64,000 bases of DNA, taken from Atopomonas sediminilitoris. Its GTDB lineage: Bacteria; Pseudomonadota; Gammaproteobacteria; Pseudomonadales; Pseudomonadaceae. Numbering within the stretch: position 1 is the first letter of the stretch; every line of letters starts with the position of its first letter. The stretch covers positions 214,532 to 278,531 of the forward strand of contig NZ_JAKUMM010000007.1 of NCBI RefSeq assembly GCF_022601735.1. The letters run 5' to 3'. A program made the translations under genes and the position numbers. The notes under the pieces were generated by a model. The model was not told where the DNA came from, searched no databases, and saw only the letters and a program-made list of their open reading frames with translations. Shown here piece by piece: positions 36,152 through 44,846 of this stretch.

Positions 36152-37501
36152 ATGCTGCAAAAAGTATTGATCGCAAACCGTGGGGAAATTGCCCTGCGTA
36201 TCTTGCGTGCCTGCCGTGAGCTAGGCATCAAGACCGTGGCGGTGCACTCCACCGCCGACCGTGACCTCATGCACCTGCACTTGGCCGATGAGTCGGTTTG
36301 CATTGGCCCGGCTGCTGCCGGCCAGTCTTATTTGAGCATCCCCTCAATCATCGCCGCTGCCGAAGTAACCGGTGCTGACGCCATCCACCCAGGCTACGGC
36401 TTTCTGGCAGAAAACGCCGACTTCGCCGAGCAAGTCGAGCGTTCAGGCTTTGCCTTCATCGGCCCCACCGCCGATGTGATTCGCCTGATGGGCGACAAGG
36501 TTTCCGCCAAAGACGCGATGAAAAAAGCCGGCGTACCGACCGTACCAGGCTCCGACGGCCCCTTACCGGAAGATGAGCAGCAAGCGCTGCAAATCGCCCG
36601 CGAAGTTGGCTACCCGGTGATCATCAAAGCCGCTGGCGGTGGCGGTGGTCGCGGCATGCGCGTGGTGCACAAAGAGGAAGACCTGATCAAATCGGCCAAG
36701 CTGACCCGCACCGAAGCCGGTGCCGCGTTCGGCAACCCGATGGTGTATCTGGAGAAGTTCCTCGGCAATCCGCGTCACGTCGAAATCCAAATATTGGCCG
36801 ACGGCCAAGGCCATGCCATTCACTTAGGCGATCGCGACTGCTCGCTGCAGCGCCGTCACCAAAAAGTGTTGGAAGAAGCCCCCGCGCCACACATCGACGA
36901 ACAAGCCCGTCAAGCCGTGGCTGATAGCTGCGTGCGCGCTTGTATCGAAATTGGTTATCGCGGCGCCGGCACGTTCGAGTTTCTCTATGAAGATGGCAAC
37001 TTCTACTTCATCGAGATGAACACCCGCGTGCAGGTTGAGCATCCCGTCAGCGAAATGGTCACCGGTATCGACATCGTTAAAGAGCAGCTGCACATCGCCG
37101 CTGGCTTGCCGTTGGCCATTCGCCAACAAGACGTAGTCATCCGTGGGCATGCGCTGGAGTGCCGCATCAACGCCGAAGACCCCGAACGCTTTATGCCCAG
37201 CCCCGGCAAGGTGAACCATTTCCACGCCCCGGGCGGTAACGGCGTACGCGTCGATTCGCACCTGTACAGCGGCTACACCGTACCGCCGCACTACGACTCG
37301 CTGATCGGCAAACTGATCACCTACGGCGCCACACGCGACGAAGCCATGGCGCGGATGCGTAATGCGCTGGACGAAATCGTCGTCGACGGCATCAAAACCA
37401 ACATCCCACTGCACCGCGACCTTGTGCGTGATGCAGGCTTCAACAAAGGTGGCGTCAACATTCACTACCTTGAAAAGAAGCTGGGCATGGATAAGCACTA
37501 A
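36152..37501 (+). CDS. accC: Biotin carboxylase subunit of acetyl-CoA carboxylase
   Basis: The 449-residue protein starts '[20 protein letters not shown]' and has the ATP-grasp glycine-rich loop '[14 protein letters not shown]' (about 159-172), '[15 protein letters not shown]', '[19 protein letters not shown]' (about 228-246) and '[14 protein letters not shown]' (about 288-301). It carboxylates the biotin of AccB using ATP and bicarbonate. AAGGAGG lies upstream of the ATG. A strong terminator follows. Confidence 0.98.
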   Translation: MLQKVLIANRGEIALRILRACRELGIKTVAVHSTADRDLMHLHLADESVCIGPAAAGQSYLSIPSIIAAAEVTGADAIHPGYGFLAENADFAEQVERSGFAFIGPTADVIRLMGDKVSAKDAMKKAGVPTVPGSDGPLPEDEQQALQIAREVGYPVIIKAAGGGGGRGMRVVHKEEDLIKSAKLTRTEAGAAFGNPMVYLEKFLGNPRHVEIQILADGQGHAIHLGDRDCSLQRRHQKVLEEAPAPHIDEQARQAVADSCVRACIEIGYRGAGTFEFLYEDGNFYFIEMNTRVQVEHPVSEMVTGIDIVKEQLHIAAGLPLAIRQQDVVIRGHALECRINAEDPERFMPSPGKVNHFHAPGGNGVRVDSHLYSGYTVPPHYDSLIGKLITYGATRDEAMARMRNALDEIVVDGIKTNIPLHRDLVRDAGFNKGGVNIHYLEKKLGMDKH

Positions 37502-37544
37502 GCTGCAAGGCCACTGCGCCTCGCGCTATCATGTGCCCCCCACA

Positions 37545-37575
37545 GGGAGCGACCACGGTCGCTCCCTTGTTTTTT
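37545..37575 (+). terminator. Rho-independent terminator after accC
   Basis: GGGAGCGACC (37545-37554) pairs perfectly with GGTCGCTCCC (37557-37566), followed by TTGTTTTTTC. Confidence 0.92.
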
Positions 37576-37631
37576 CAACGTTAAAACGGCCGCCTTGCCC
37601 TGCAACGCGCAGCCGGTAAAGGATCAACCGC

Positions 37632-38513
37632 ATGTCTTGGTTACAACTGCGCCTCGCCATCACCCCCGAGCAAGCTGAGTCTTGTGAAGACTTTTTGCTG
37701 GAGCTCGGCGCAGTGTCAGTGACCTTTATGGACGCCCAAGACCAACCGATTTACGAGCCCGACTTAGGCACCACGCCACTATGGAGCCAAACCCACTTGC
37801 TCGCCTTGTTCGAAGCGGACACCGACGCCAAAGCCCTGCAAGCGCAACTCACCCTGCGGCTCCAACCGCTGCCTGAGCTGCACATTGAAGTACTGGAAGA
37901 TCAAGACTGGGAACGCAGCTGGATGGATAATTTCCACCCAATGCGCTTTGGCCAACGCTTGTGGATTGTGCCCAGCTGGCACAGCGCGCCCGAGCCCGAT
38001 GCGGTCAATTTGCTGCTCGATCCAGGCCTAGCCTTTGGCACCGGCACCCACCCCACCACAGCACTGTGTTTGGAATGGCTCGACGGGCAAGACTTGGCCG
38101 ACAAAACCCTGATCGACTTTGGCTGCGGCTCTGGGATTCTCGCCATCGCCGGCTTGCTGCTTGGCGCCCAGCACGCCATCGGCACCGACATCGATACTCA
38201 AGCCCTAGAGGCCTCGCGCGATAACGCCCAGCGCAACCAGATCGCCGATGCGCAATTTGACCTCTACTTGCCGCCGGATATGCCCACCGTGCAAGCCCCC
38301 GTCGTGGTGGCCAATATTCTCGCGGGGCCGTTAGTGCAATTAGCCGACACCCTGACGGCACTGGTAGCCGCCGGCGGCAAGATCGCACTCTCTGGGATTC
38401 TCGCCGAACAAGCCGACGAAGTGCGGGCTGCCTACAGCCAGCAGTTTGAATTAGACCCCACCGCTGAAAAAGACGGCTGGGTTCGCATCAGCGGCGTGCG
38501 CCGCCCCCTGTAA
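37632..38513 (+). CDS. prmA: Ribosomal protein L11 methyltransferase
   Basis: The 293-residue protein has the N-terminal L11-recognition domain ('[16 protein letters not shown]') and a SAM-binding domain with '[24 protein letters not shown]' (core '[12 protein letters not shown]', about 134-145), '[20 protein letters not shown]' (about 160-179) and '[14 protein letters not shown]' (about 224-237). It trimethylates ribosomal protein L11. Start at ATG with AAAGGATCA upstream. It lies between accC and the DUF3426 gene, as in P. aeruginosa. Confidence 0.96.
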   Translation: MSWLQLRLAITPEQAESCEDFLLELGAVSVTFMDAQDQPIYEPDLGTTPLWSQTHLLALFEADTDAKALQAQLTLRLQPLPELHIEVLEDQDWERSWMDNFHPMRFGQRLWIVPSWHSAPEPDAVNLLLDPGLAFGTGTHPTTALCLEWLDGQDLADKTLIDFGCGSGILAIAGLLLGAQHAIGTDIDTQALEASRDNAQRNQIADAQFDLYLPPDMPTVQAPVVVANILAGPLVQLADTLTALVAAGGKIALSGILAEQADEVRAAYSQQFELDPTAEKDGWVRISGVRRPL

Positions 38514-38584
38514 TGACGCCGCCGATTAGGTAGACTAGCCGGCGCACGCCGCGCCCTGCGCACCTTTTCGGCTACGGATCGCCC

Positions 38585-40078
38585 ATGAACGACACCTTTA
38601 TTACACAATGCCCCCACTGCCAGACTAGCTTTCGGGTCAAGCCCGCCCAGCTAGAGGTTGCCCGTGGCGCGGTGCGTTGTGGTGCCTGTTTAAAGGTGTT
38701 TAAAGCCGCGCAGCATCGTGTAGGCGACTTACCTACGCCTGCGCCGGCCAGCCCGTCCGCCGCCCCCACGGCAACACCCGTTGCAACACCCACTTCAACA
38801 CCCGCCGCCGCGCGCCCTGCCGCAGCCAGCCCTGCGCCAGCTAAACCGCCGACCGCGCCTGCCAGCCATAGCAGCGCCAGCAATGCGCCGACACCGCCTA
38901 AGCCGCCTGCGCCTAAACCCGCCGCGCCAGCGACTGCAGCCGCCAAGCCTAGTGTCAACGCACCGAGCAGCCTGTCGACTAGCGCCAACACAGCCGTACC
39001 GAGCAAACCCAGCCGCGACACCAGCGCGCTGGATGACTCCTTGTTGATTCATGATGACCTCGACCTTAGCGACCTCGACCTCGACGAAGAAATCGCCAAG
39101 CTTGAGGCGCAAGAACAAGCCATCTCGCAAGAGTTTCTCAACCTCAGTAGCGCCCCGCCGCCCGCTAAACAGCTGCTCGGCGATGACGTGGATAGCTCAG
39201 ACGATGACGAGCGCTGGGCCGAAGCCTTGCTGCGCGCCGAAGAAGAACAAGCCAAACCCAGCGTAGGCACGACGCCCAGCGGCTTACGCCAAGCGCCAAA
39301 AGTCACTGTCAACGACAAACCCAGCACCCGCGAAGCGGTGCAACGTCTGCAAGTGGAACAAGCGCAGCAAGTGTTTGCCAGCAAGGCTCCCAGCGGCGTG
39401 CGCAAACCTGCTGCCAGCTTGCGCGCCGAACGCGATGATGCGCACGACGAGGTTGAAGAAATCACCCTCAACGCGGTGCCCGCCGCATCGTCCGCCAAGC
39501 AATCCACACGCAGCGAGCCATCGCTCAAAAGCGAAGCCTTGTTCGACAGCCTAGACGACGAACCCTTGCAGCTCGACTGGCGCAAGCCCAAGCGCCGCTG
39601 GGGCCGCGCGATTTTTTGGGGGCTACTCAACCTCACCGCTGCCGCCGCATTGGCTGGGCAGTATGCGTGGTACAACTTCGAGTCACTGGCGCGCCAAGAC
39701 CTCTGGCGCCCATGGCTAGAGCTAGCCTGCCCACATGTCGGCTGCAGTTTGCCGGCACGTATCGATCCCAGCCTGATCAAAAGCAGCAACCTGGTGGTGC
39801 GTAGCCATCCCGAGTTCACCGGTGCGCTGGTGGTTGACGCCATCCTGTATAACCGCGCCGACTACGCGCAGCCTTTTCCCATGCTGGAGCTGCGCTTTGC
39901 TGACCTGAACAATCAGCTATTGGCTAACCGCCGTTTTAAGCCCAATGAGTACCTAGGCGGCGAGCTGGCTGGGGCGAAAAGCATGCCGCCGCAGACGCCA
40001 ATCCATATTTCTTTGGACATCCTCGACCCCGGCACCCAAGCGGTGAACTACAGCCTGAGCTTCTCGACGCCGGAATAA
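38585..40078 (+). CDS. DUF3426 zinc-ribbon membrane protein
   Basis: The 497-residue protein begins with an MJ0042-type zinc ribbon 'CPHCQTSFRVKPAQLEVARG...CGACLKVF' (cysteines at about 9, 12, 33, 36), followed by a long disordered Ala/Pro/Thr-rich linker (about 50-145) and acidic stretches. A single membrane helix lies near residues 338-358, then a DUF3426 domain outside ('LVVRSHPEFTGALVVDAILYNRADYAQPFPMLELRF', core 'DAILYNRADYAQPFP'). Function is unknown. It sits between prmA and dusB, as PA4850-PA4851 region genes do. Confidence 0.88.
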   Translation: MNDTFITQCPHCQTSFRVKPAQLEVARGAVRCGACLKVFKAAQHRVGDLPTPAPASPSAAPTATPVATPTSTPAAARPAAASPAPAKPPTAPASHSSASNAPTPPKPPAPKPAAPATAAAKPSVNAPSSLSTSANTAVPSKPSRDTSALDDSLLIHDDLDLSDLDLDEEIAKLEAQEQAISQEFLNLSSAPPPAKQLLGDDVDSSDDDERWAEALLRAEEEQAKPSVGTTPSGLRQAPKVTVNDKPSTREAVQRLQVEQAQQVFASKAPSGVRKPAASLRAERDDAHDEVEEITLNAVPAASSAKQSTRSEPSLKSEALFDSLDDEPLQLDWRKPKRRWGRAIFWGLLNLTAAAALAGQYAWYNFESLARQDLWRPWLELACPHVGCSLPARIDPSLIKSSNLVVRSHPEFTGALVVDAILYNRADYAQPFPMLELRFADLNNQLLANRRFKPNEYLGGELAGAKSMPPQTPIHISLDILDPGTQAVNYSLSFSTPE

Positions 40079-40210
40079 AGCACGGCACAGCAGCACTACG
40101 TCGGCATTGATCAGAAAATATCCAAATCGCGCTTTAATCAGTCACGACTCAGCGCTATCATGGCGACCCTTTTTTTGTAGTGCTCGGCCTCTTTTAGGCA
40201 CGGAAAGCTC

Positions 40211-41215
40211 ATGTCGACCGTCACCCTTGGTCCGTACACCTTAGCTAACGCGGTTATTCTGGCCCCCATGGCCGGCGTCACCGATCAGCCCTTTCGCAGC
40301 TTGTGCAAGCGCTTGGGTGCAGGGTTAGTGGTGTCGGAAATGGTTACCAGCGATGTTCGCTTGTGGAAAACCCGCAAGTCACAACTGCGCCTGCGTCACG
40401 ACAACGACATCGAGCCGCGCTCAGTACAAATCGCCGGCGGTGACGCTCAAATGCTTGCCGCAGCAGCCCAAGCCAATGTGGAACTGGGCGCGCAAATCAT
40501 CGACATCAACATGGGCTGTCCCGCGAAAAAAGTCTGCAACAAAGCCGCTGGCTCCGCGCTGATGCGCGATGAAGCCTTAGTTCGCGAGATTTTGCACAGC
40601 GTGGTGCAGGCCGTCTCCGTACCCGTGACGCTGAAGATGCGCACCGGCTGGGATGCCGACAACAAGAACGCCATCAATATTGCCCGCATGGCAGAAGACG
40701 CCGGCATTCAGGCGCTCGCCGTGCACGGCCGCACGCGCAACCAGCTGTACACCGGACACGCCGAGTACGACACCATTGCCGCGGTTAAACAGGCGGTCAG
40801 CATTCCCGTGTTTGCCAACGGCGATATCGACAGCCCGGAAAAGGCTCGTGCCGTGCTCGACCACACCGGCGCCGATGCCGTGATGATTGGGCGCGCCGCA
40901 CAAGGTCGGCCGTGGATCTTCCGCGAGATTGCCCACTACTTGGCCCATGGCGAGCGGCTCGCCGCGCCCAGTTTGGAAGAAATTCGCAGCCTGCTCTTGG
41001 AGCACTTGGCTGCACTGCATCGCTTCTATGGTTTGACCATGGGCGCGCGCATTGCCCGCAAGCACGTGGGCTGGTATCTGGCCACGCTGCCAGGCGCCGA
41101 AACGTTCCGTCGCCAGTTCAACCAACTGGAAGACAGCAACGCGCAACAGGACAGCATCGAGCAATTTTTTGCCACATGCCAAGTACAGAACAATACGCCA
41201 GGGGTGGCCGCATGA
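40211..41215 (+). CDS. dusB: tRNA-dihydrouridine synthase B
   Basis: The 334-residue FMN enzyme shows '[22 protein letters not shown]' (core '[12 protein letters not shown]', about 18-29), the catalytic Cys region '[20 protein letters not shown]' (about 98-117), '[11 protein letters not shown]' and '[11 protein letters not shown]'. It reduces uridines in tRNA D-loops. Its stop overlaps the fis ATG by four bases, the well-known dusB-fis operon; fis expression is probably driven from the dusB promoter. Confidence 0.97.
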   Translation: MSTVTLGPYTLANAVILAPMAGVTDQPFRSLCKRLGAGLVVSEMVTSDVRLWKTRKSQLRLRHDNDIEPRSVQIAGGDAQMLAAAAQANVELGAQIIDINMGCPAKKVCNKAAGSALMRDEALVREILHSVVQAVSVPVTLKMRTGWDADNKNAINIARMAEDAGIQALAVHGRTRNQLYTGHAEYDTIAAVKQAVSIPVFANGDIDSPEKARAVLDHTGADAVMIGRAAQGRPWIFREIAHYLAHGERLAAPSLEEIRSLLLEHLAALHRFYGLTMGARIARKHVGWYLATLPGAETFRRQFNQLEDSNAQQDSIEQFFATCQVQNNTPGVAA

Positions 41216-41526
41216 ACATGATCGAATCCATTACTGGAGCTGCCGCAGTGAGCGACAACCCGGACCTGCAACAAGTCCTGCAGGCTACAGCCACCTCGGC
41301 CGTAACCCTGCGCGACAGCGTTGAACAGGCACTACACAACTACTTTGCCCACCTTGATGGGCAAGATGTCTGCGACATGTACAACATGGTGCTCTCCGAA
41401 GTCGAAGCCCCGCTGTTGGAAGCCGTTATGCGGCACGTGCGCGGCAACCAGACCAAAGCGTCCGAAATGCTCGGCTTGAACCGTGGCACCCTGCGCAAAA
41501 AGCTCAAGCAATACGACTTGCTGTAA
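41212..41526 (+). CDS. fis: DNA-binding protein Fis
   Basis: The 104-residue protein has the conserved core '[33 protein letters not shown]' (core '[16 protein letters not shown]') and the C-terminal helix-turn-helix '[20 protein letters not shown]'. Fis bends DNA, shapes the nucleoid and activates rRNA promoters. The ATG at 41212 overlaps the dusB stop; a second ATG at 41218 is two codons in and equally possible. The N-terminal 20 residues are variable, as in other pseudomonads. Confidence 0.97.
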   Translation: MNMIESITGAAAVSDNPDLQQVLQATATSAVTLRDSVEQALHNYFAHLDGQDVCDMYNMVLSEVEAPLLEAVMRHVRGNQTKASEMLGLNRGTLRKKLKQYDLL

Positions 41527-41604
41527 CCCCATAACGATTAAGCGAAGGGCGGGCGACCGCCCTTCGCCGTTTCATTTAGCCCTTGATGAGTAGTGAGTAG
41601 CCTC

Positions 41605-43212
41605 ATGACCCAAACCGCCCACCAGCCTGTTCGCCGCGCCCTGATCAGCGTCTCGGACAAGACCGGCATTCTCGAGTTTGCCCGTGAACTGACCACCCTG
41701 AACGTGGAAATCCTCTCCACCGGCGGCACCTACAAACTGCTCAAAGACAATGGCGTGGCCGCCGTTGAAGTCGCTGATTACACCGGCTTCCCAGAAATGA
41801 TGGACGGCCGCGTTAAGACCCTGCACCCGAAAATCCACGGCGGCATCTTGGGCCGTCGCGGCACCGACGACGCCATCATGGCTGAGCACGGCATCAATGC
41901 CATCGACATGGTGGTGGTCAACCTCTACCCCTTCGAAGCGACCGTCGCCAAGCCCGATTGCGATCTGCCCACCGCGATTGAAAACATCGACATCGGCGGT
42001 CCAACCATGGTGCGCAGCGCGGCAAAAAACCACAAAGATGTCGCTATCGTGGTCAACGCCAGCGACTACCAAAGCATTCTCGACGAACTTAAAGCCAACA
42101 GCGGCCTGACCTACAAGACCCGCTTTGATCTGGCCCTGAAAGCCTTTGAGCACACCGCCGCCTACGACGGCATGATCGCCAACTACTTGGGCACCGTCGA
42201 TCAAACCGCCGCCGAGCTGAGCACCGAAGGCCGCAACGCCTTCCCGCGTACGTTCAACAGCCAGTTCATCAAAGTGCAAGACATGCGCTACGGCGAAAAC
42301 CCGCACCAAGTCGCGGCGTTCTTCGCCGAAGCCAAACCGCAGGAAGCCAGCATCGCCACCGCGAGCCAATTGCAAGGCAAAGAGCTGTCGTACAACAACG
42401 TGGCCGACACCGACGCCGCACTGGAGTGTGTCAAGAGCTTCGTCAAGCCGGCCTGCGTGATTGTTAAACACGCCAACCCCTGTGGCGTGGCGGTCGTTCC
42501 CGAAGACGAAGGCGGCATCCGCAAAGCCTACGACCTGGCCTACGCCACCGATAGCGAGTCGGCTTTTGGCGGCATCATCGCCTTCAACCGCGAACTGGAC
42601 GGCGACACCGCACAAGCGATCGTTGAGCGCCAGTTTGTCGAAGTCATCATCGCCCCGAGCGTATCGACCGAAGCGCGTGCCGTCGTCGCCGCCAAAGCCA
42701 ACGTGCGCCTGCTCGAATGCGGCCAATGGTCGGCGGAGCGTGTCGCTGCGTGGGACTTCAAACGCGTCAACGGTGGTCTGTTGGTGCAAAGCCGCGATAA
42801 CGGCATGATCAGCGCGGCCGACCTCAAAGTGGTCACCCAGCGCGCACCGAGCGAGCAAGAAATCCACGACCTGATCTTTGCCTGGAAAGTGGCCAAATTC
42901 GTTAAGTCCAACGCCATTGTCTACGCCAAAAACCGCCAGACTGTTGGCGTGGGCGCAGGCCAAATGAGCCGTGTTAACTCCGCACGCATCGCTGCGATCA
43001 AAGCCGAACACGCCGGTCTGCCAGTGCCGGGCGCGGTGATGGCCTCTGACGCGTTCTTCCCGTTCCGCGACGGCATCGACAACGCCGCCAAAGCCGGCAT
43101 CACCGCGGTGATTCAGCCGGGCGGGTCGATGCGTGATGCGGAAGTGATTGCCGCCGCCGATGAGGCCGGCATTGCCATGGTCTTCACCGGCATGCGCCAC
43201 TTTAGGCACTAA
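41605..43212 (+). CDS. purH: Bifunctional AICAR formyltransferase/IMP cyclohydrolase
   Basis: The 535-residue protein has the N-terminal IMP cyclohydrolase domain ('[33 protein letters not shown]', core 'SVSDKTGI') and the C-terminal AICAR transformylase with '[12 protein letters not shown]' (catalytic Lys-His, about 288-299) and '[12 protein letters not shown]'. It carries out the last two steps of IMP synthesis. ATG at 41605 gives the normal length. The antisense strand is open for 567 codons, but this is a codon-bias artefact. Confidence 0.98.
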   Translation: MTQTAHQPVRRALISVSDKTGILEFARELTTLNVEILSTGGTYKLLKDNGVAAVEVADYTGFPEMMDGRVKTLHPKIHGGILGRRGTDDAIMAEHGINAIDMVVVNLYPFEATVAKPDCDLPTAIENIDIGGPTMVRSAAKNHKDVAIVVNASDYQSILDELKANSGLTYKTRFDLALKAFEHTAAYDGMIANYLGTVDQTAAELSTEGRNAFPRTFNSQFIKVQDMRYGENPHQVAAFFAEAKPQEASIATASQLQGKELSYNNVADTDAALECVKSFVKPACVIVKHANPCGVAVVPEDEGGIRKAYDLAYATDSESAFGGIIAFNRELDGDTAQAIVERQFVEVIIAPSVSTEARAVVAAKANVRLLECGQWSAERVAAWDFKRVNGGLLVQSRDNGMISAADLKVVTQRAPSEQEIHDLIFAWKVAKFVKSNAIVYAKNRQTVGVGAGQMSRVNSARIAAIKAEHAGLPVPGAVMASDAFFPFRDGIDNAAKAGITAVIQPGGSMRDAEVIAAADEAGIAMVFTGMRHFRH

Positions 43213-43423
43213 TTCGGTCGCCCAGCGACTGGCATCTGCGTCGTTGTTTCGGGCTGCGCCACTGCTCATTGCCACACAGGCAACTGCGCGTGCCCCAGCC
43301 CGAAACGCCTAGCATCTACCAGCCGCTGCGCAACCTCGCTACGTGCGAACGTGTGTAAAGATTTTTCGTCGGGTGTAAACCCACGTAAACGGGCCTAACG
43401 CCCGCCTCCACAGGGAGACAGTT

Positions 43424-44707
43424 ATGAACGTATTGATTATCGGCAGCGGCGGTCGTGAGCACGCGCTGGCGTGGAAAGTCGCGCAAGACCCGCGCATCGA
43501 GACTGTGTTTGTCGCGCCCGGCAATGCCGGCACGGCGCTGGAAGCCAAATGCCAGAACGTGGCTATCGACGTGTTAGCGCTGGAGCAGCTGGCGGATTTC
43601 GCCGCTGCCAATGTGCAGCTGACTATCGTCGGCCCCGAAGCACCGCTGGTGGCTGGCGTGGTCGATCTGTTCCAGAGCCGTAACCTCGACATCTTTGGCC
43701 CCAGCGCAGCCGCGGCGCAACTCGAAGGCTCCAAGGCCTTCACCAAAGACTTCTTGGCGCGCCAGAACATCCCAACGGCGGCCTACCAAAACTTCACCGA
43801 GATTGAGCCTGCCTTGGCTTATCTCCAGCAAGTCGGTGCGCCGATCGTGGTTAAAGCCGACGGCCTGGCTGCCGGTAAAGGCGTGATCGTTGCTATGACC
43901 CTGCAAGAAGCCGAAGACGCGGTGCGCGACATGCTCGCCGGCAATGCCTTTGGCGAAGCAGGCTCGCGCGTGGTGATCGAAGAGTTCCTCGACGGCGAAG
44001 AAGCCAGCTTTATCGTCATGGTCGACGGCAAAAATGTACTGCCCATGGCCACCAGCCAAGACCACAAGCGCGTTGGCGACGGCGATAGCGGCCCCAACAC
44101 CGGCGGTATGGGCGCGTACTCCCCGGCCCCAGTGGTCACCCCTGAGGTGCACCAGCGCATTATGGATGAGGTGATCTACCCCACCGTGAATGGCATGGCC
44201 GCCGAAGGCAACGTGTATACCGGCTTTCTCTACGCCGGCTTGATGATCGACAATCACGGCGCGCCTAAAGTTATCGAATTCAACTGCCGTTTTGGTGATC
44301 CGGAAACGCAACCCATCATGCTGCGCCTTGAGTCGTCGCTGGTGCTGCTGGTTGAGGCCGCATTGGCCAAGGCTCTGGACAAGATCGAAGCACAGTGGAA
44401 TCCGCAGCCCAGTCTCGGTGTGGTTTTGGCTGCTGGCGGCTATCCTGCCGATTACGCCAAAGGCGCCGTGATTAATGGTCTAGACGCCGCCGCTGCCTTG
44501 CCCGGCAAGGTGTTCCACGCCGGCACAACGCTTAACGGCGACGACGTGGTCACCGCCGGCGGTCGCGTGCTATGCGCCACGGCGCTGGGCGACAGCGTCA
44601 GTCAGGCGCAGCAAAATGCCTACGCACTGTGCCAAGCCATCAACTGGGACAACAGCTTTTACCGCAGTGACATTGGCTACCGAGCCATTGCCCGCGAGCA
44701 ACAATAA
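43424..44707 (+). CDS. purD: Phosphoribosylamine-glycine ligase
   Basis: The 427-residue ATP-grasp enzyme begins '[18 protein letters not shown]' and shows '[16 protein letters not shown]' (about 143-158), '[17 protein letters not shown]' (about 220-236) and '[15 protein letters not shown]' (about 283-297). It joins glycine to phosphoribosylamine in purine synthesis. It follows purH by 211 bp, which contain only a weak possible promoter. AGGGAGA lies upstream of the ATG. A perfect hairpin follows. Confidence 0.98.
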   Translation: MNVLIIGSGGREHALAWKVAQDPRIETVFVAPGNAGTALEAKCQNVAIDVLALEQLADFAAANVQLTIVGPEAPLVAGVVDLFQSRNLDIFGPSAAAAQLEGSKAFTKDFLARQNIPTAAYQNFTEIEPALAYLQQVGAPIVVKADGLAAGKGVIVAMTLQEAEDAVRDMLAGNAFGEAGSRVVIEEFLDGEEASFIVMVDGKNVLPMATSQDHKRVGDGDSGPNTGGMGAYSPAPVVTPEVHQRIMDEVIYPTVNGMAAEGNVYTGFLYAGLMIDNHGAPKVIEFNCRFGDPETQPIMLRLESSLVLLVEAALAKALDKIEAQWNPQPSLGVVLAAGGYPADYAKGAVINGLDAAAALPGKVFHAGTTLNGDDVVTAGGRVLCATALGDSVSQAQQNAYALCQAINWDNSFYRSDIGYRAIAREQQ

Positions 44708-44713
44708 GCTGAC

Positions 44714-44747
44714 TTATCGGCGATCATCCCAAGGTGATCGCCGATAA
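44714..44747. terminator. Hairpin after purD
   Basis: TTATCGGCGATCA (44714-44726) pairs perfectly with TGATCGCCGATAA (44735-44747), starting six bases after the purD stop. Only AAAAC follows, so it is a weak intrinsic terminator or a stabilising fold. Confidence 0.55.
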
Positions 44748-44780
44748 AACACTCAACCAAAGTCATCGTTTTGCAACCTG

Positions 44781-44808
44781 TTAGCGCCAGCGTGGAGTTG
44801 GCTATACT
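44781..44808 (+). promoter_or_regulatory. Possible retS promoter
   Basis: A good -10 box TATACT (44803-44808) has a poor -35 candidate TTAGCG (44781-44786) 16 bp upstream. It lies 38 bases before the TTG start of retS. Confidence 0.35.
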
Positions 44809-44846
44809 CTTGCTTCACTGACAGGGACACTTACTGGGACGCCACA

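Noticed and set aside
36824..37498. A 224-codon antisense frame within accC
   Set aside because: A shadow of accC caused by codon bias; no start signal.
41572..43275. A 567-codon open frame on the minus strand opposite purH
   Set aside because: It mirrors purH almost exactly, has no ribosome site and a composition (His, Val, Gly, Phe-rich) typical of the antisense of a GC-biased gene. purH itself is unmistakable.
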